Shown one piece after another: positions 6,182 to 15,400 of a stretch of DNA of 19,107 nucleotides. Position numbers and translations under genes: made by a program. This DNA comes from Candidatus Pacearchaeota archaeon (lineage in GTDB: Archaea > Nanoarchaeota > Nanoarchaeia > Pacearchaeales > GW2011-AR1), in assembly GCA_002686195.1 (NCBI GenBank), contig NZAS01000166.1:1-19107 (forward strand). The letters run 5' to 3'. Each line of letters starts with the position of its first letter. The stretch's first letter is position 1. Below the pieces are notes generated by a model. That model had not been told where the DNA came from. It saw nothing but the letters and a program-made list of their open reading frames with translations, and searched no databases.

Positions 6182-7657
6182 TTATCTTCCAAGCAAACGT
6201 GGAATGTTGGTGAATACAGAGCTGGGTATAGCGGTTTGTCTATCGCCTTCTCCTAATTCTTCAAGATAAGCGTGGTTTGGAGCTGGTCTTAGTGCATTTA
6301 GTTCTTCGTTTGCTAATGATTTTATTTTTTCTTCTTGTTTGTCCCAAAATTTATTTAGATGATGTTCGGAGCCAAACTCAATACCTATTATTCCAGCAGT
6401 TAACAGAATTGACACTCCTCCTGCCAAAGCGTCTGCAATAGGAAGTGGCCCATCAATAAATGCAAATAGGGTTGCTGATATATCAAGAATTAAAGCAACA
6501 GCATTTGTCATAGCAAAGATTACGTCAAGCCAGAAAGAAGATACTGTTTTCATTATTGTTAATATTTCATTTAGATTTTCTACATTATCTTTATTTTCCT
6601 CTAAAGCCCTTGAGATAGGCTCGGCCAGAAAAGGTATACCAGCAGGGGTTAGTGCTGCTGTTTTGTTAATATTGTATTTATCAAATGGTAACTCCCAAAG
6701 AATACTCTTTCCATTCTCATATCCCTCTACAACATTTTTTATAGTCAAAGGAAGAGAGAATGCTAATCCAACAAAGGGTAAAGCCTTTCCCCAAAACCCT
6801 GGTCTTTTCCCGGCCTCTCTCATGGCTGCTTTTGAGGTATCGCCCTTTGACAGTCTTTCTAGAAAAGTTTGTCCAGCATCCAATGAACTTCTTGAGCCAG
6901 ACTGACCAGTGTTTGCATCGGCAATACTTAGGGCATATTTTCTAAATTCATATTCTAATTCCTTAGAGTGTTTACAGAAAGGAAGAGGTATTGGAGTCAG
7001 ATAATTTGATCGAGAAGCAATTTTATTAAGACTTTCGTTGTCTTCATAGAAGTTAAGCAAAGTCTTTACATAAGAAGCGCCTTCGTCCAGATATGTTTTT
7101 GCCTCTCCTAAATATTCTTGAGCAGTATCTATGTGCGAGCCAACATCTATAGTCAATATTTCAGAGAGAAGGCTTTTGTCATCAGCGCTAAATGAATTGA
7201 ACCCGTCTTCCATCTTTTGCTTTGATGCTGTCAAGCTTTCTATTGCATCCGTCATAGTCTCGCCAGCCACTCTTTCCATTTCTTCAAGCTTATACGAGCC
7301 ACAATATCTATCATCAACACAGGCTATGAGGTCTTCATATTCTGCTATTTTAGGATCGGCATTTGAATCGCTTATTCCAAAGAATGCTTTTATTGCACTT
7401 ACTTGTTCTGGAGTTAAGATTATTTCTTCATCATTACCATCTTTATCAGGGACAGGTTCAGAGGGCTCTTCCTGTGAAGAGGTTTCTTTATCTGCTTTTG
7501 GTTTAAGAAAGTCGAAAGGCCCTTCTTCAGCTTCTTCCGCCAATTTAAGATTATTTATTTTATGTAAATCTTTGATTAAAATACCAATAGAACTGGAGGC
7601 TTCAATATGACCTCTTGATTTTAATTCTAGAGCTAATTTTTTAAGCTTTCTTTGCAT
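6182..7657 (-). CDS. 491-aa protein with N-terminal two-helix tag and hydrophobic C-terminal region
   Basis: This is the only minus-strand gene. Residues 1-31 (LKKLALELKSRGHIEASSS, then IGILIKDL) resemble the N-terminal motif of the proteins starting at 16352, 17006 and 18270. An acidic, Pro-rich linker (about 42-80) follows, then helical regions (130-215). Three hydrophobic segments come next: about 290-310 (ALPFVGLAFSLPLTIKNVV), 374-402 (FWLDVIFAMTNAVALILDI and following) and 404-428 (LPIADALAGGVSILLTAGII). The last residues, VFTNIPRLLGR, loosely recall the C-termini of two of the other proteins. It may interact with membranes, for instance as an injected or internal virion protein, but that is inference. 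No known family is recognised. The start has only weak upstream ribosome-site matches (GAAAG; AAGGAT farther away). Confidence 0.85.
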   Translation of the reverse strand: MQRKLKKLALELKSRGHIEASSSIGILIKDLHKINNLKLAEEAEEGPFDFLKPKADKETSSQEEPSEPVPDKDGNDEEIILTPEQVSAIKAFFGISDSNADPKIAEYEDLIACVDDRYCGSYKLEEMERVAGETMTDAIESLTASKQKMEDGFNSFSADDKSLLSEILTIDVGSHIDTAQEYLGEAKTYLDEGASYVKTLLNFYEDNESLNKIASRSNYLTPIPLPFCKHSKELEYEFRKYALSIADANTGQSGSRSSLDAGQTFLERLSKGDTSKAAMREAGKRPGFWGKALPFVGLAFSLPLTIKNVVEGYENGKSILWELPFDKYNINKTAALTPAGIPFLAEPISRALEENKDNVENLNEILTIMKTVSSFWLDVIFAMTNAVALILDISATLFAFIDGPLPIADALAGGVSILLTAGIIGIEFGSEHHLNKFWDKQEEKIKSLANEELNALRPAPNHAYLEELGEGDRQTAIPSSVFTNIPRLLGR

Positions 7658-7689
7658 ACTAATCTTTCATCCTTTTATTGCGGATATTC

Positions 7690-7705
7690 AGTATTATTAA
7701 ATACT
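7690..7705. promoter_or_regulatory. inverted repeat in the divergent intergenic region
   Basis: AGTATT at 7690-7695 and AATACT at 7700-7705 form a 6-bp inverted repeat around ATTA. It lies near the middle of the 94-base AT-rich gap between the divergent genes starting at 7657 (minus) and 7752 (plus). It could be an operator or part of back-to-back promoters. The same stretch resembles a T4 late promoter at 11 of 13 positions (ATTAAATACTATT), but no other gene here supports such a promoter class. AT-rich composition makes chance palindromes common. Confidence 0.25.
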
Positions 7706-7751
7706 ATTAGTAGTAGCAAAATATTAAACAATTAAATGTTAGGAACAAAAA

Positions 7752-8066
7752 ATGCCGAGACTTGATGACTTTAGAGAAATGATTGATGGTGTTGATGACG
7801 CAAGTGTTCTTGAGTCAGGACAGACATTGCTTAGAGAAATGATTCAAATAAATGAAATGAAGATAAAGCTTGAACAGCTTGAGTCAGAACTTACCAACGG
7901 AGGTAAGGCTATCTTCTATTTCTTTGCAGAAGAATTAAATGAAGATGAGATTGTGTTTGCAGCGGAAAGAATCTCTGGACGCATTAAGAGACTTAAAAGA
8001 TCGGAAGATCTAAAGAATAAAGAGAAAGAAGACAGTACTATAGAAGAGAAGAGTGATGAAGAGTAA
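7752..8066 (+). CDS. hypothetical charged helical protein, 104 aa
   Basis: Not recognised. Residues of about 25-48 (LLREMIQINEMKIKLEQLES) have heptad-like spacing and probably form a coiled coil. The C-terminal 25 residues are a highly charged Lys/Glu tail (KNKEKEDSTIEEKSDEE) that is likely disordered. The ATG follows TTAGGAAC by several bases. It is separated by two bases from the metallophosphoesterase gene and is probably co-transcribed with it. Confidence 0.75.
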   Translation: MPRLDDFREMIDGVDDASVLESGQTLLREMIQINEMKIKLEQLESELTNGGKAIFYFFAEELNEDEIVFAAERISGRIKRLKRSEDLKNKEKEDSTIEEKSDEE

Positions 8067-8068
8067 AT

Positions 8069-8734
8069 ATGAAGAGAGTTATAGTTTCAGATATTCACAT
8101 TGGAAGTAAAAATTATAAAGCAAAAGAGTTAACAGCTTTTTTGCAAAAGGTTGAATATGATCAGCTTATACTTGCTGGTGATATAATTGATCTTATAAAG
8201 ATTCCTTCATTTACAAAAAGATTTATAGAAATTATTAAGTCGGTTGATTTTTCAAAAGAAATAATTTATGTAGTAGGAAATCATGATTATCCGTTTAAAG
8301 GACTTATTGGTTCAGAGATTTTTAATTTAAAGTTTGTTGACAAATATGAGTTTGAAGATAATGGAAGATTATTCAGAATAGAGCATGGGGATAGATATGA
8401 GAAGGGTCTTGTCAAAAGAGACTTCCTCATGAAGATTATATCTATTTGTCATGACTGGCTTGAAAGAAGGTTTAATGTAGATTTAGCAACTTGGTTTGTT
8501 GAATATAAACTGAAGAAGCGAAAGTTAAGAAGAATTTGGGATATATTGAAATGGAATGATGATATTGATGTAATTATAATGGGACACTCTCATCATCCAG
8601 AGGCTATAATCTGGGTTGATAATAATCAAAAGATTAAAACATATGTTAATTGTGGTGATTGGGTTTCACATCAATCTTGGGTTTCTATTGACGGCGGGTT
8701 AGTCAGACTTAAGTCGGAAGCCGTTGAAGAATAG
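8069..8734 (+). CDS. calcineurin-like metallophosphoesterase (LpxH-like)
   Basis: All metal-binding motifs of the metallophosphoesterase superfamily are present in order: DIH (Asp8, His10), GDIID (37-41), GNHD (70-73), HGD (106-108) and GHSH (172-175). The 221-aa length, the IEHGDRYEKG segment and the central helical insertion with HDWLERRFN (128-136) are reminiscent of UDP-2,3-diacylglucosamine hydrolase-type enzymes. Phage members of the superfamily also act on other phosphoesters, so the substrate is open. The helical insertion carries KLKKRKLRR (147-155), a basic patch that could contact a membrane or nucleic acid. No signal peptide is visible, so a cytoplasmic location is expected. Confidence 0.9.
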   Translation: MKRVIVSDIHIGSKNYKAKELTAFLQKVEYDQLILAGDIIDLIKIPSFTKRFIEIIKSVDFSKEIIYVVGNHDYPFKGLIGSEIFNLKFVDKYEFEDNGRLFRIEHGDRYEKGLVKRDFLMKIISICHDWLERRFNVDLATWFVEYKLKKRKLRRIWDILKWNDDIDVIIMGHSHHPEAIIWVDNNQKIKTYVNCGDWVSHQSWVSIDGGLVRLKSEAVEE

Positions 8735-8745
8735 AATTTAAATAT

Positions 8746-8774
8746 TTGAACGTTTTTTTATATATAGGTAAAAT
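8746..8774 (+). promoter_or_regulatory. candidate sigma70-like promoter before GroEL
   Basis: TTGAAC at 8746-8751 is separated by exactly 17 bases from TAAAAT at 8769-8774. Both lie in the 62-base gap before the chaperonin gene. A TATATAGGTA string at 8761-8770 overlaps the -10 and shares TAGGTA with the elements before 3020 and 5200. The ribosome site GAGG at 8787-8790 is separate. Confidence 0.5.
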
Positions 8775-8796
8775 ATAAAAGAGTAAGAGGTGGTCG

Positions 8797-10401
8797 ATGG
8801 GTAAAGAAGTTAAATTCAATATGGAAGCCAGATGTGGCTTGCAAGATGGTCTTGATATTTTGGCAAATGCTGTCAAAGCCACTCTAGGTCCAAGGGGTAG
8901 AAACGCAGCTATAGAAAGAACTTATGGCCCGCCTTTGATAACGAAGGATGGAGTCACTGTTGCTAGAGCTATAACCCTGGATGATAGAATTCAGAACATG
9001 GGAGCAGAACTTGTAAAGAGTGTTGCCTCTTCTACAAATTCAGTTGCAGGTGACGGAACTACTACTGCAACAGTTTTGGCTCAATCTATTTATACAGAGG
9101 GTTCAAAGATGGTTGCCGCAGGTCACAACCCTGTTCTTATAAAAAGAGGCATTGATAAAGCTGTTGCCGTAGTGGTTGAGAAGCTAAAAGACATTAGCAC
9201 TCCCGTTCTTGACGAAAAGACTATTAAAAATGTTGCAATTATATCATCAAACAATGATGTAGAACTTGGCGAATCAATAGGGCAGGCAGTATCGGCTGTC
9301 GGAAATGATGGTATGATCTCTGTGGAAGAAGCAACTGGAGCAGAAACCTCTGTAATATATACAGAGGGAATATCTTTTGACAGAGGATGGATAACCCCTA
9401 CCTTTGCAACAAACTTGGAAAAGCTTACAGTCGAATTTGACAATCCTTTTATTCTTATTTATGATGGAAGAATATCCTCTACATATGAGCTATTGCCTAT
9501 TCTTGAAAAGGTATCTGAACAGAACAGGTCTTTGTTAATTATATCTCAAACCATGGAATCAGAAGCTTTGCAAACTATGGTGCTTAATAAAGCAAGAGGC
9601 TCATTGGCATCTTGTGCAGTTAGAGCACCAGGGTTTGGCAGCATTAGAAGAGATATGTTAGGTGATATTGCGGTAGTCTGTAATGCGACTTTGTTTACAG
9701 ACGAGGTAGGAAGCCCTCTTAGGGACGCAACCATTGATGGTTTAGGCGAAGCAAGAAGGGTTATAGTAACAAGGAATACCACTACTCTTGTAGATGGAGC
9801 AGGTTCTTCTGTTGATGTTTCAGAAAGAGCAGAAAGATTAAGAGTACAGCTAAGTCAAGACCTAGAGGGTTATGAGTATGCCTCTCTGAAGCAAAGGCTA
9901 TCTTCTTTAGCTGGCTCTATTGCAGTATTCAAGGTCGGCGGCATTTCAGAGTCAGAAATGAAAGAAAGAAAAGATAGAGTCGAAGATGCTATTAACGCAG
10001 TGAGAGCAGCCATAGAAGAAGGGATTGTTCCAGGTGGAGGCGCGGCTTTGCTGCATTGTAACTCTGTGCTGCAAACCCTCAAGGAAGATAAGGGTCTAAT
10101 CACAGAAGAATTGGTAGGAGTAGACGTTATAGCCAAGGCGATACGGGAACCTTTTATACAGATTCTTATAAATGCAGGAATTGAATATCATTCTTATATG
10201 GAAAAAATAATCAACTCTAATAAAATGTTTAGCGGTTTTGATGCGCTTAGTGGAAGGCCTTCAAATGATATGTTGAAGGATGGGATTATCGATCCTGTAA
10301 AAGTTGTAAGAACCGCTCTTGAAAACGCAGCTTCCGCTAGCGGTACGCTTTTGACCACAGAAGTTGCAATTTATGAATCTAATCAAATTGATGTAGACTA
10401 A
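8797..10401 (+). CDS. groEL-like: GroEL-type (group I) chaperonin, phage-like
   Basis: An ATP-driven protein-folding chaperonin that should form a large ring. The 534 aa align nearly one-to-one with bacterial GroEL. ATP-site segments are TLGPRGRNAAIE at 29-40, DGTTTATVL at 86-94 and VPGGGAALLH at 411-420. The ATPase Asp is in RVEDAINAVRAA at about 397, and a GSGVD-like intermediate region and DGIIDPVKV at 495-503 follow. Apical-domain residues that contact substrate and GroES in E. coli differ: the DRGYLSPYF segment becomes DRGWITPTF (195-203). The Gly-Gly-Met tail is missing and the protein ends YESNQIDVD. No GroES gene is in the window. Phage GroELs that work alone are known (Pseudomonas phage EL). 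GAGG at 8787-8790 supports the start. Confidence 0.97.
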   Translation: MGKEVKFNMEARCGLQDGLDILANAVKATLGPRGRNAAIERTYGPPLITKDGVTVARAITLDDRIQNMGAELVKSVASSTNSVAGDGTTTATVLAQSIYTEGSKMVAAGHNPVLIKRGIDKAVAVVVEKLKDISTPVLDEKTIKNVAIISSNNDVELGESIGQAVSAVGNDGMISVEEATGAETSVIYTEGISFDRGWITPTFATNLEKLTVEFDNPFILIYDGRISSTYELLPILEKVSEQNRSLLIISQTMESEALQTMVLNKARGSLASCAVRAPGFGSIRRDMLGDIAVVCNATLFTDEVGSPLRDATIDGLGEARRVIVTRNTTTLVDGAGSSVDVSERAERLRVQLSQDLEGYEYASLKQRLSSLAGSIAVFKVGGISESEMKERKDRVEDAINAVRAAIEEGIVPGGGAALLHCNSVLQTLKEDKGLITEELVGVDVIAKAIREPFIQILINAGIEYHSYMEKIINSNKMFSGFDALSGRPSNDMLKDGIIDPVKVVRTALENAASASGTLLTTEVAIYESNQIDVD

Positions 10402-10416
10402 TTTTTTAAATTGGTT

Positions 10417-10448
10417 TTTACATCAGCTACTTTTCCATGAGATAGGTT
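10417..10448 (+). promoter_or_regulatory. candidate promoter (TTTTTACATC ... GATAGGTT)
   Basis: A T-run leads into TTACAT at 10418-10423, followed after 19 bases by TAGGTT at 10443-10448, all within the 65-base gap after GroEL. It aligns closely with 5138-5167 and partly with 2970-2998. AGGAG at 10457-10461 is the separate ribosome site of the gene at 10467. Confidence 0.5.
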
Positions 10449-10466
10449 TGCCTAATAGGAGACAAT

Positions 10467-10736
10467 ATGACAAACGCTGAAAATAACACTTGCTTAGAAA
10501 TAGTGCCAGAAGAAGAAGCTATGAGCAAAGAAGATGTTTTAAATTTTCTTATAGCCATTGGGGTAAATACATGTAATAGAAGTTATGATGCCTCTCATAA
10601 GGAAATGAAAGATAACTTTTTAGCCATGTCTCTTAAGGAGATTGCTCCAACTTGGGAACATCTTGATGATAATGTTAAAATTTCTATTATTACAACTCAT
10701 GCTGACGAATTTAAAGCATGGGTAAACAATGGATAA
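10467..10736 (+). CDS. hypothetical protein, 89 aa
   Basis: Not recognised. The start is supported by AGGAG five bases upstream. The sequence is acidic and mostly helical, with a motif-like stretch SKEDVLNFLIAIGVNTCNRS (20-39). I checked whether this gene downstream of GroEL might be a GroES. It lacks the beta-rich pattern and the Gly-rich mobile loop of co-chaperonins, so it is not one by sequence. It ends three bases before the next ATG. Confidence 0.75.
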   Translation: MTNAENNTCLEIVPEEEAMSKEDVLNFLIAIGVNTCNRSYDASHKEMKDNFLAMSLKEIAPTWEHLDDNVKISIITTHADEFKAWVNNG

Positions 10737-10739
10737 AAT

Positions 10740-11624
10740 ATGATTAAAAATAAAACAAATGCCAAAGAGACAAAAGATGCTCTTATATCCAGAGGTTTAG
10801 AGCGAGTGTTTATTTCTCAATACAATCTTGATGATCTTACAAAGAAGATGAGAAAGATGATTCTTTTTCATCCAGAGATTTTGACTGGATACTTTAAAGC
10901 TATTGACAACCATAATGCTTTAAATGAAATTTTTAAATCTGCAAACGAATTTGAAATAGACTTATCTCAAATCCCCTTTTGGAAAAAAAAGGTCAATGCC
11001 ATAGCCGAATTGGCAACCTCTTCTGATGAATCAGTATCGGGACTATGGTATGGTCAAGCAGATTATATTATTTCTGCTGCAAATCTGGTTCAAGATTTTG
11101 ATTGGAAGAAGCTATTTGACAATATGTCAATCTTGCAAGATAATAATAATTATCTAAGAACATCTTATAGAACTGTTGCAAAAAGATATTCAGAAACAAA
11201 ACCTGTTCTTTTTAAGAGTCATGTAGAAAATAATATCTTTTTCACAAAAGAGAGGAAGCCTGCTTATCCGGTAAGAGGCATAATGTATTCTCATTATGTT
11301 GGCTTAGGCTTTTTGACAAAAAAGACAGCAAGGAAAATCAGGAGTGATGGAAGCGAAGACTCTTCTCTTTCTGGCCTTAAAGCATTAACGGATAACTTGG
11401 ATCTTTATTCTAACTCTGATGAATTGCTTTTACAGTTTACAGACTCTAAGTATGAAGGTGTTATTTCACATCTTGCAGATACCTTGCCTGAATATTTGTT
11501 AGCATCAATCATGGGAACTCCATTTTATTGGGCAAAGAGAAAGCTTGAGAGTAGACTTGAAGCTATTGAAAGAGCAAGAGAGGCTGATAAAAACTTGTTG
11601 AATGAATCTGAATCAGAGGTATAA
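10740..11624 (+). CDS. hypothetical protein, 294 aa
   Basis: Not recognised. The chain is largely helical and rich in Lys and Asp, with no visible catalytic triad, nucleotide-binding loop, signal peptide or membrane segment. Some aromatic-rich patches (SGLWYGQADYIISAANLV, about 99-116; PAYPVRGIMYSHYVGLGFL, about 178-196) suggest a folded core. The C-terminus is a charged helix (KRKLESRLEAIERAREADKN, about 267-286), possibly a coiled coil. The ribosome site is weak (GGAT). It is followed one base later by the ATG of the 92-aa gene, so these form one unit from 10467 to 11904. Confidence 0.75.
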   Translation: MIKNKTNAKETKDALISRGLERVFISQYNLDDLTKKMRKMILFHPEILTGYFKAIDNHNALNEIFKSANEFEIDLSQIPFWKKKVNAIAELATSSDESVSGLWYGQADYIISAANLVQDFDWKKLFDNMSILQDNNNYLRTSYRTVAKRYSETKPVLFKSHVENNIFFTKERKPAYPVRGIMYSHYVGLGFLTKKTARKIRSDGSEDSSLSGLKALTDNLDLYSNSDELLLQFTDSKYEGVISHLADTLPEYLLASIMGTPFYWAKRKLESRLEAIERAREADKNLLNESESEV

Positions 11625-11625
11625 A

Positions 11626-11904
11626 ATGGATGATTATGTTTGGCTGATTAACCCTATACATCAAAATAGACTTGGAGGATTTAAGAAAGATGGAGGATTC
11701 GATAATCCAGTCATCAAAGATAGTGTAAAGTTTAGTTTCGATGGAGCTATAATGGCTGTCTTGAGAAATAAGGTAGAATCTTATTATAAGAGTCAAAAGG
11801 TTCATCTTATTAGACACGGATATGAGAAGCTTCCAAGGGATATAAAAGTAGATGATGAAGAATCTTTTTTTAAGTATTTAGCATACTTTGTTGATATAGA
11901 ATAA
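11626..11904 (+). CDS. hypothetical protein, 92 aa
   Basis: Not recognised. I prefer ATG 11626 over the in-frame ATG at 11602. GAGG at 11616-11619 is six bases upstream and the gene then begins one base after the preceding stop; the longer version would overlap that gene by 23 bases without a ribosome site. The protein begins MDDYVWLINPIHQNRLGG and ends in an acidic, aromatic tail (ESFFKYLAYFVDIE). It is followed by an intrinsic terminator, so it closes this transcription unit. Confidence 0.75.
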   Translation: MDDYVWLINPIHQNRLGGFKKDGGFDNPVIKDSVKFSFDGAIMAVLRNKVESYYKSQKVHLIRHGYEKLPRDIKVDDEESFFKYLAYFVDIE

Positions 11905-11926
11905 CTTATATAAAATATATATTATG

Positions 11927-11955
11927 AAGCCCGGCCAATTTGGTCGGGCTTTTTT
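11927..11955 (+). terminator. intrinsic terminator
   Basis: An 11-bp stem (11927-11937 with 11941-11951, with one G-T pair at 11934/11944) has AAGCCCGGCC on its left arm. It has a very short loop and runs into six T residues (11950-11955). It lies 23 bases after the stop of the 92-aa gene. Confidence 0.9.
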
Positions 11956-11997
11956 ATGCTAATAATAAATATTAGTTATGAATTTTAAGGGCGTATA

Positions 11998-12408
11998 ATG
12001 TTAAAGCAAATGTATAAGAAAGCAGCTATTGAAGACTCAGGCTTAGTTGACCCAAGAACTAGTCTGCCTATTCGTGTTTCTACTACCGCAAGATTAAAGT
12101 ATAGGCAGTATTTTGATGAAAGATATACTCATAGAGATGTTCTATATGATTTAAACAATAAAGAACTTAATGAAATAATAGCTCAAGACTTTGCGGTAAG
12201 CGCTAATAATGCACTTCATATGTTTTTATCTAAGTCGTCTAATATAGCTACTAAGAAAAGGGAGTGGATTGAGATTAGACAGGTAACAGGTCGAAGGGCT
12301 TTCAACTATTTCTTTTCTATTATTCGTTCAGATGGGATAGACATTCTTACTACTTCTACCAAATATGTTAGGCCAAAGAAGCCGAGATTATTTGTACCAA
12401 AATTTTAA
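11998..12408 (+). CDS. hypothetical basic protein, 136 aa
   Basis: Not recognised. The start has AAGGG about six bases upstream. The protein is Arg/Lys-rich throughout (TTARLKYRQYF near 29-39; TKKREWIEIRQVTGRRAF near 85-102; RPKKPRLFVPKF at the end), so it may bind nucleic acid or sit in a structural complex. It is the first gene after the terminator at 11927. It leads a run of genes (11998 to beyond 19107) that includes the tagged modular proteins, suggesting a separate transcription unit, possibly a late one. Confidence 0.75.
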   Translation: MLKQMYKKAAIEDSGLVDPRTSLPIRVSTTARLKYRQYFDERYTHRDVLYDLNNKELNEIIAQDFAVSANNALHMFLSKSSNIATKKREWIEIRQVTGRRAFNYFFSIIRSDGIDILTTSTKYVRPKKPRLFVPKF

Positions 12409-12419
12409 GAGATATAATT

Positions 12420-15400
12420 ATGTATAAAGGTTCTAGAATAAATAAGTTTTTTAAACTATTTAAAATTGCAAATAATAGTTTAGAATCTAAGTTTGTAGAA
12501 TACATGTTATCAAACAGCTTTCCTGATTTTAGAAAAGAAGAAGACGAAGAAGAAGAGTCTTTGACTACAGATAGTATGAAGCTATTATTTCAAAAGATTT
12601 TAGACGAAGTTGATGTTAGTAGTCTGAATCATATAGGCGCTATTATATTTTGGATTTTAAATGAAAGAATAACCCCAGAAGAACAAAGTGATTATGCTGC
12701 AAAACTGTTTGCTAAGTTAGTTGATGCCGATTATTATGGAGATAAATTTTTGCTTGCATTAAGACATTTGTCGTCAGGAAGGCACGGGGGAAACAGTCAA
12801 GCTGTTTTGGATTCAATAATTTCTCATGGTGTTTTTAGAGATACGTTAGATAGGAAAACGAAAGGAGGATTATCTCATGATAATTATAGAATTTATAGTT
12901 CAAGAGAATTGTGGCCTTATCTAATAAGTAAGTATATTATGTCTATAGGAACAGCGATGGACAGTGTTATTGCATCAGATAGTGTTGGTTGGGAAGAGTC
13001 TGGTTCTTTAATCAGAAGCATTGAAGAGTTAGATAGGCTTGGAGTCAATTTAAAAGATAGCGTTTTTAATGGTATAAAAAATAAATTTTCAGCAATAGTC
13101 GATAAGTTTGAAGATAGATCATATATGTATCAAAGAGCAGAGATGACAGAGTCTATGTTAGACGCATTTGACAGTCTTCTCGATGAAGATATATCATTAA
13201 GATTAAATAAGATTTATGCAAAGTCAGAAAGAATGTCTCCATCTGGAACGCGAGGAATGGAACAGTATGTTCAAGAGGTAAAGAAGGCTATAGGAAGAAA
13301 TGATTTAAGCGAATTATATTCTCCTCCATTAGATATAGGCACTAATCTTCCAGAAAATTTACAAAGGAACATTGTTCATTCTGTATTGAGCAATATTTCA
13401 GAAGTTGATGATATTGATTTTTTGAAAGGAAAAATTATAGAACCATTTTTTAAAGAAAAATTAAATCAAAAGCATCCAGATTTATTAAATCATATAACTG
13501 AATTGATGATTGCCAAAATGCCAAGTTACTTTTTGGGAATTAATTATTGGTATAGCGCACCAGAAGAGTTGTCTAATCTTTTCGATCCTGCTACATCTAA
13601 TGTTTTTGATAAATCTAAAATAGATGAATATAAAAACAAAGCTCTTAAGAGCTTATTTATTGTTAGCACAAATGATTTTATTGTTCTTATGAACAAAGCA
13701 GAAGGCAACGAAGAAGGGGTTGAACTTAATTTCGCAGGAAAAGCTGGCAGCATGGCATCTTGGGAGACTTTAAGAAGCATCTTTAATGAAGTAATTTCAG
13801 AAAAAGAATCGTTAGACAAGATAACCCCATCAAACTTGATAAGTTTATTTAAGAATTTGCAAGATAAAAAACTTGATGAATCTGACTTCAGAAAAGGGGT
13901 TGATGATTTCTCTGGAATGACAGCAAATCTTTTTAATATTATATTGGAAAAGTTAGACCCATCAGCATGTGAAGAGTTTTCTGATGCATTTTATAATGTA
14001 GAGCCAGAAGAATTAAAGACAGAGCTTATAAAAAGATTTGGAGAAAAAATAGAGAATAATATAAATGAATTTTATAAATGTTACATGAAAATTAATTATA
14101 AGATAAATAGATATTTGGATCGCAGAGTTCCAGAAAGACTTCAAAGAAAATCTTTGCAAGCAGTTATAGATGCAAAAGATAGCGTTACATATTTTGATCA
14201 CTTCTATACAAATTATGATATGCATCCGTCATATCGATATGCTTTAATCCCAGAGCCATTTCGTTATTCTTTAAAAAGACTTGAAAAAATTAATGATATA
14301 GTAGAAGCTAAAGAGATTCACAGCAAGTCTATCAACGATATTGATGTTGAGTCTTTTTCTGATTCAAAGATTAAATATTCAGGATACCAAGATCAGCAAA
14401 GAGCTTCTGAGCTAATGGAGAATAATGTTTCAAGATATGACCTAACACAAGATAATACTGATCCAACCCCTATAATGTATGATATAAATAAGGAGCTTGT
14501 TAGTGCGGCTGACTTTATGATGCACACTAATTTGGGAAGCTCTGGATTTACATCTGCTTGGGCTCTTATATCTTTCCCGGAAGATAAATTACTTATTGAA
14601 CAAATTCAATCTGATTATCCGGTTGTGCTGGATAGAACATTTAATAGGATGCCTCCAAGCAAAAAGTCTTATAGAAGTATTTCATACAAAAGCAATACAG
14701 GCTCTAGGTTTGAATTAAAATATAGAGATGATGGTGGTGCATATATAAAGTTACAAGCAATGGCAAAAGATGAACAGGGAGAAGATCTTGGATTGGGCTT
14801 TGATGTGACACAGTTGCAAGAGGGTGTTTCTGAGCTTGAAGCTGATGAGGTTGAATTAGAAATAATGTCTCCAGAAGTGTTTTCAGACTATACTGATAAA
14901 GCAAAAAAGTTTGAAGAAATATCTTCTAATTATAGATCAACCGAAGAAGAGCAGCAAAATGCTTATAAAGAAGCTTCTAATATATATAGAAGTAGAGCGA
15001 AAGAGATTAGGTCTAGACTTGATAACCTTGGTCTTATACCGTCTAGTCTTTATGGCTTACAAGAAAAGTATCCAGAAACAGAGGTGATGGATGCAAAGAA
15101 ACATATTGATGTTATATCTCAAAATTATCCATATTTAATTATTATAAACGCAATGAAGACAGCACTAAAAATGGAACAAGAATTTATATATCTTTTGAAA
15201 TCAGGTGGAAGTTCTATTCAGAATAAAAAGAAAAGAAAGAAAATATATTCAGATTTGCCAAATAGTTTGGGAGCAACAAATGATAAGATATTAGAAATGA
15301 ATGTATTTAAGATACCTGCTACGAGTGAGAATATTGCAAAAGTAAAAGCCATGATGCCTATAAAGAAGGCGCATGGTTATAGTTATTCTCTGTTGCCGTC

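Noticed and set aside
6167..6189. Bidirectional terminator between the convergent genes at 6178/6182
   Set aside because: The inverted repeat is only six base pairs with an 11-base loop and no proper T-tract after the stem.
7131..7610. Open plus-strand frame of 159 codons inside the 491-aa minus-strand gene
   Set aside because: It has no ribosome site and its Ser-rich product looks like the reverse reading of an acidic coding region; the minus-strand frame has motifs and a coherent protein.
7696..7708. T4-type late promoter (ATTAAATACTATT)
   Set aside because: It matches 11 of 13 consensus bases, but it is isolated in AT-rich DNA and no similar element was seen before the other genes.
10467..10736. 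GroES candidate downstream of GroEL
   Set aside because: The product is acidic and helical and lacks co-chaperonin strand pattern and mobile loop.
11602..11625. Upstream ATG at 11602 for the 92-aa gene
   Set aside because: ATG 11626 has a GAGG site at the right spacing and avoids a 23-base overlap.
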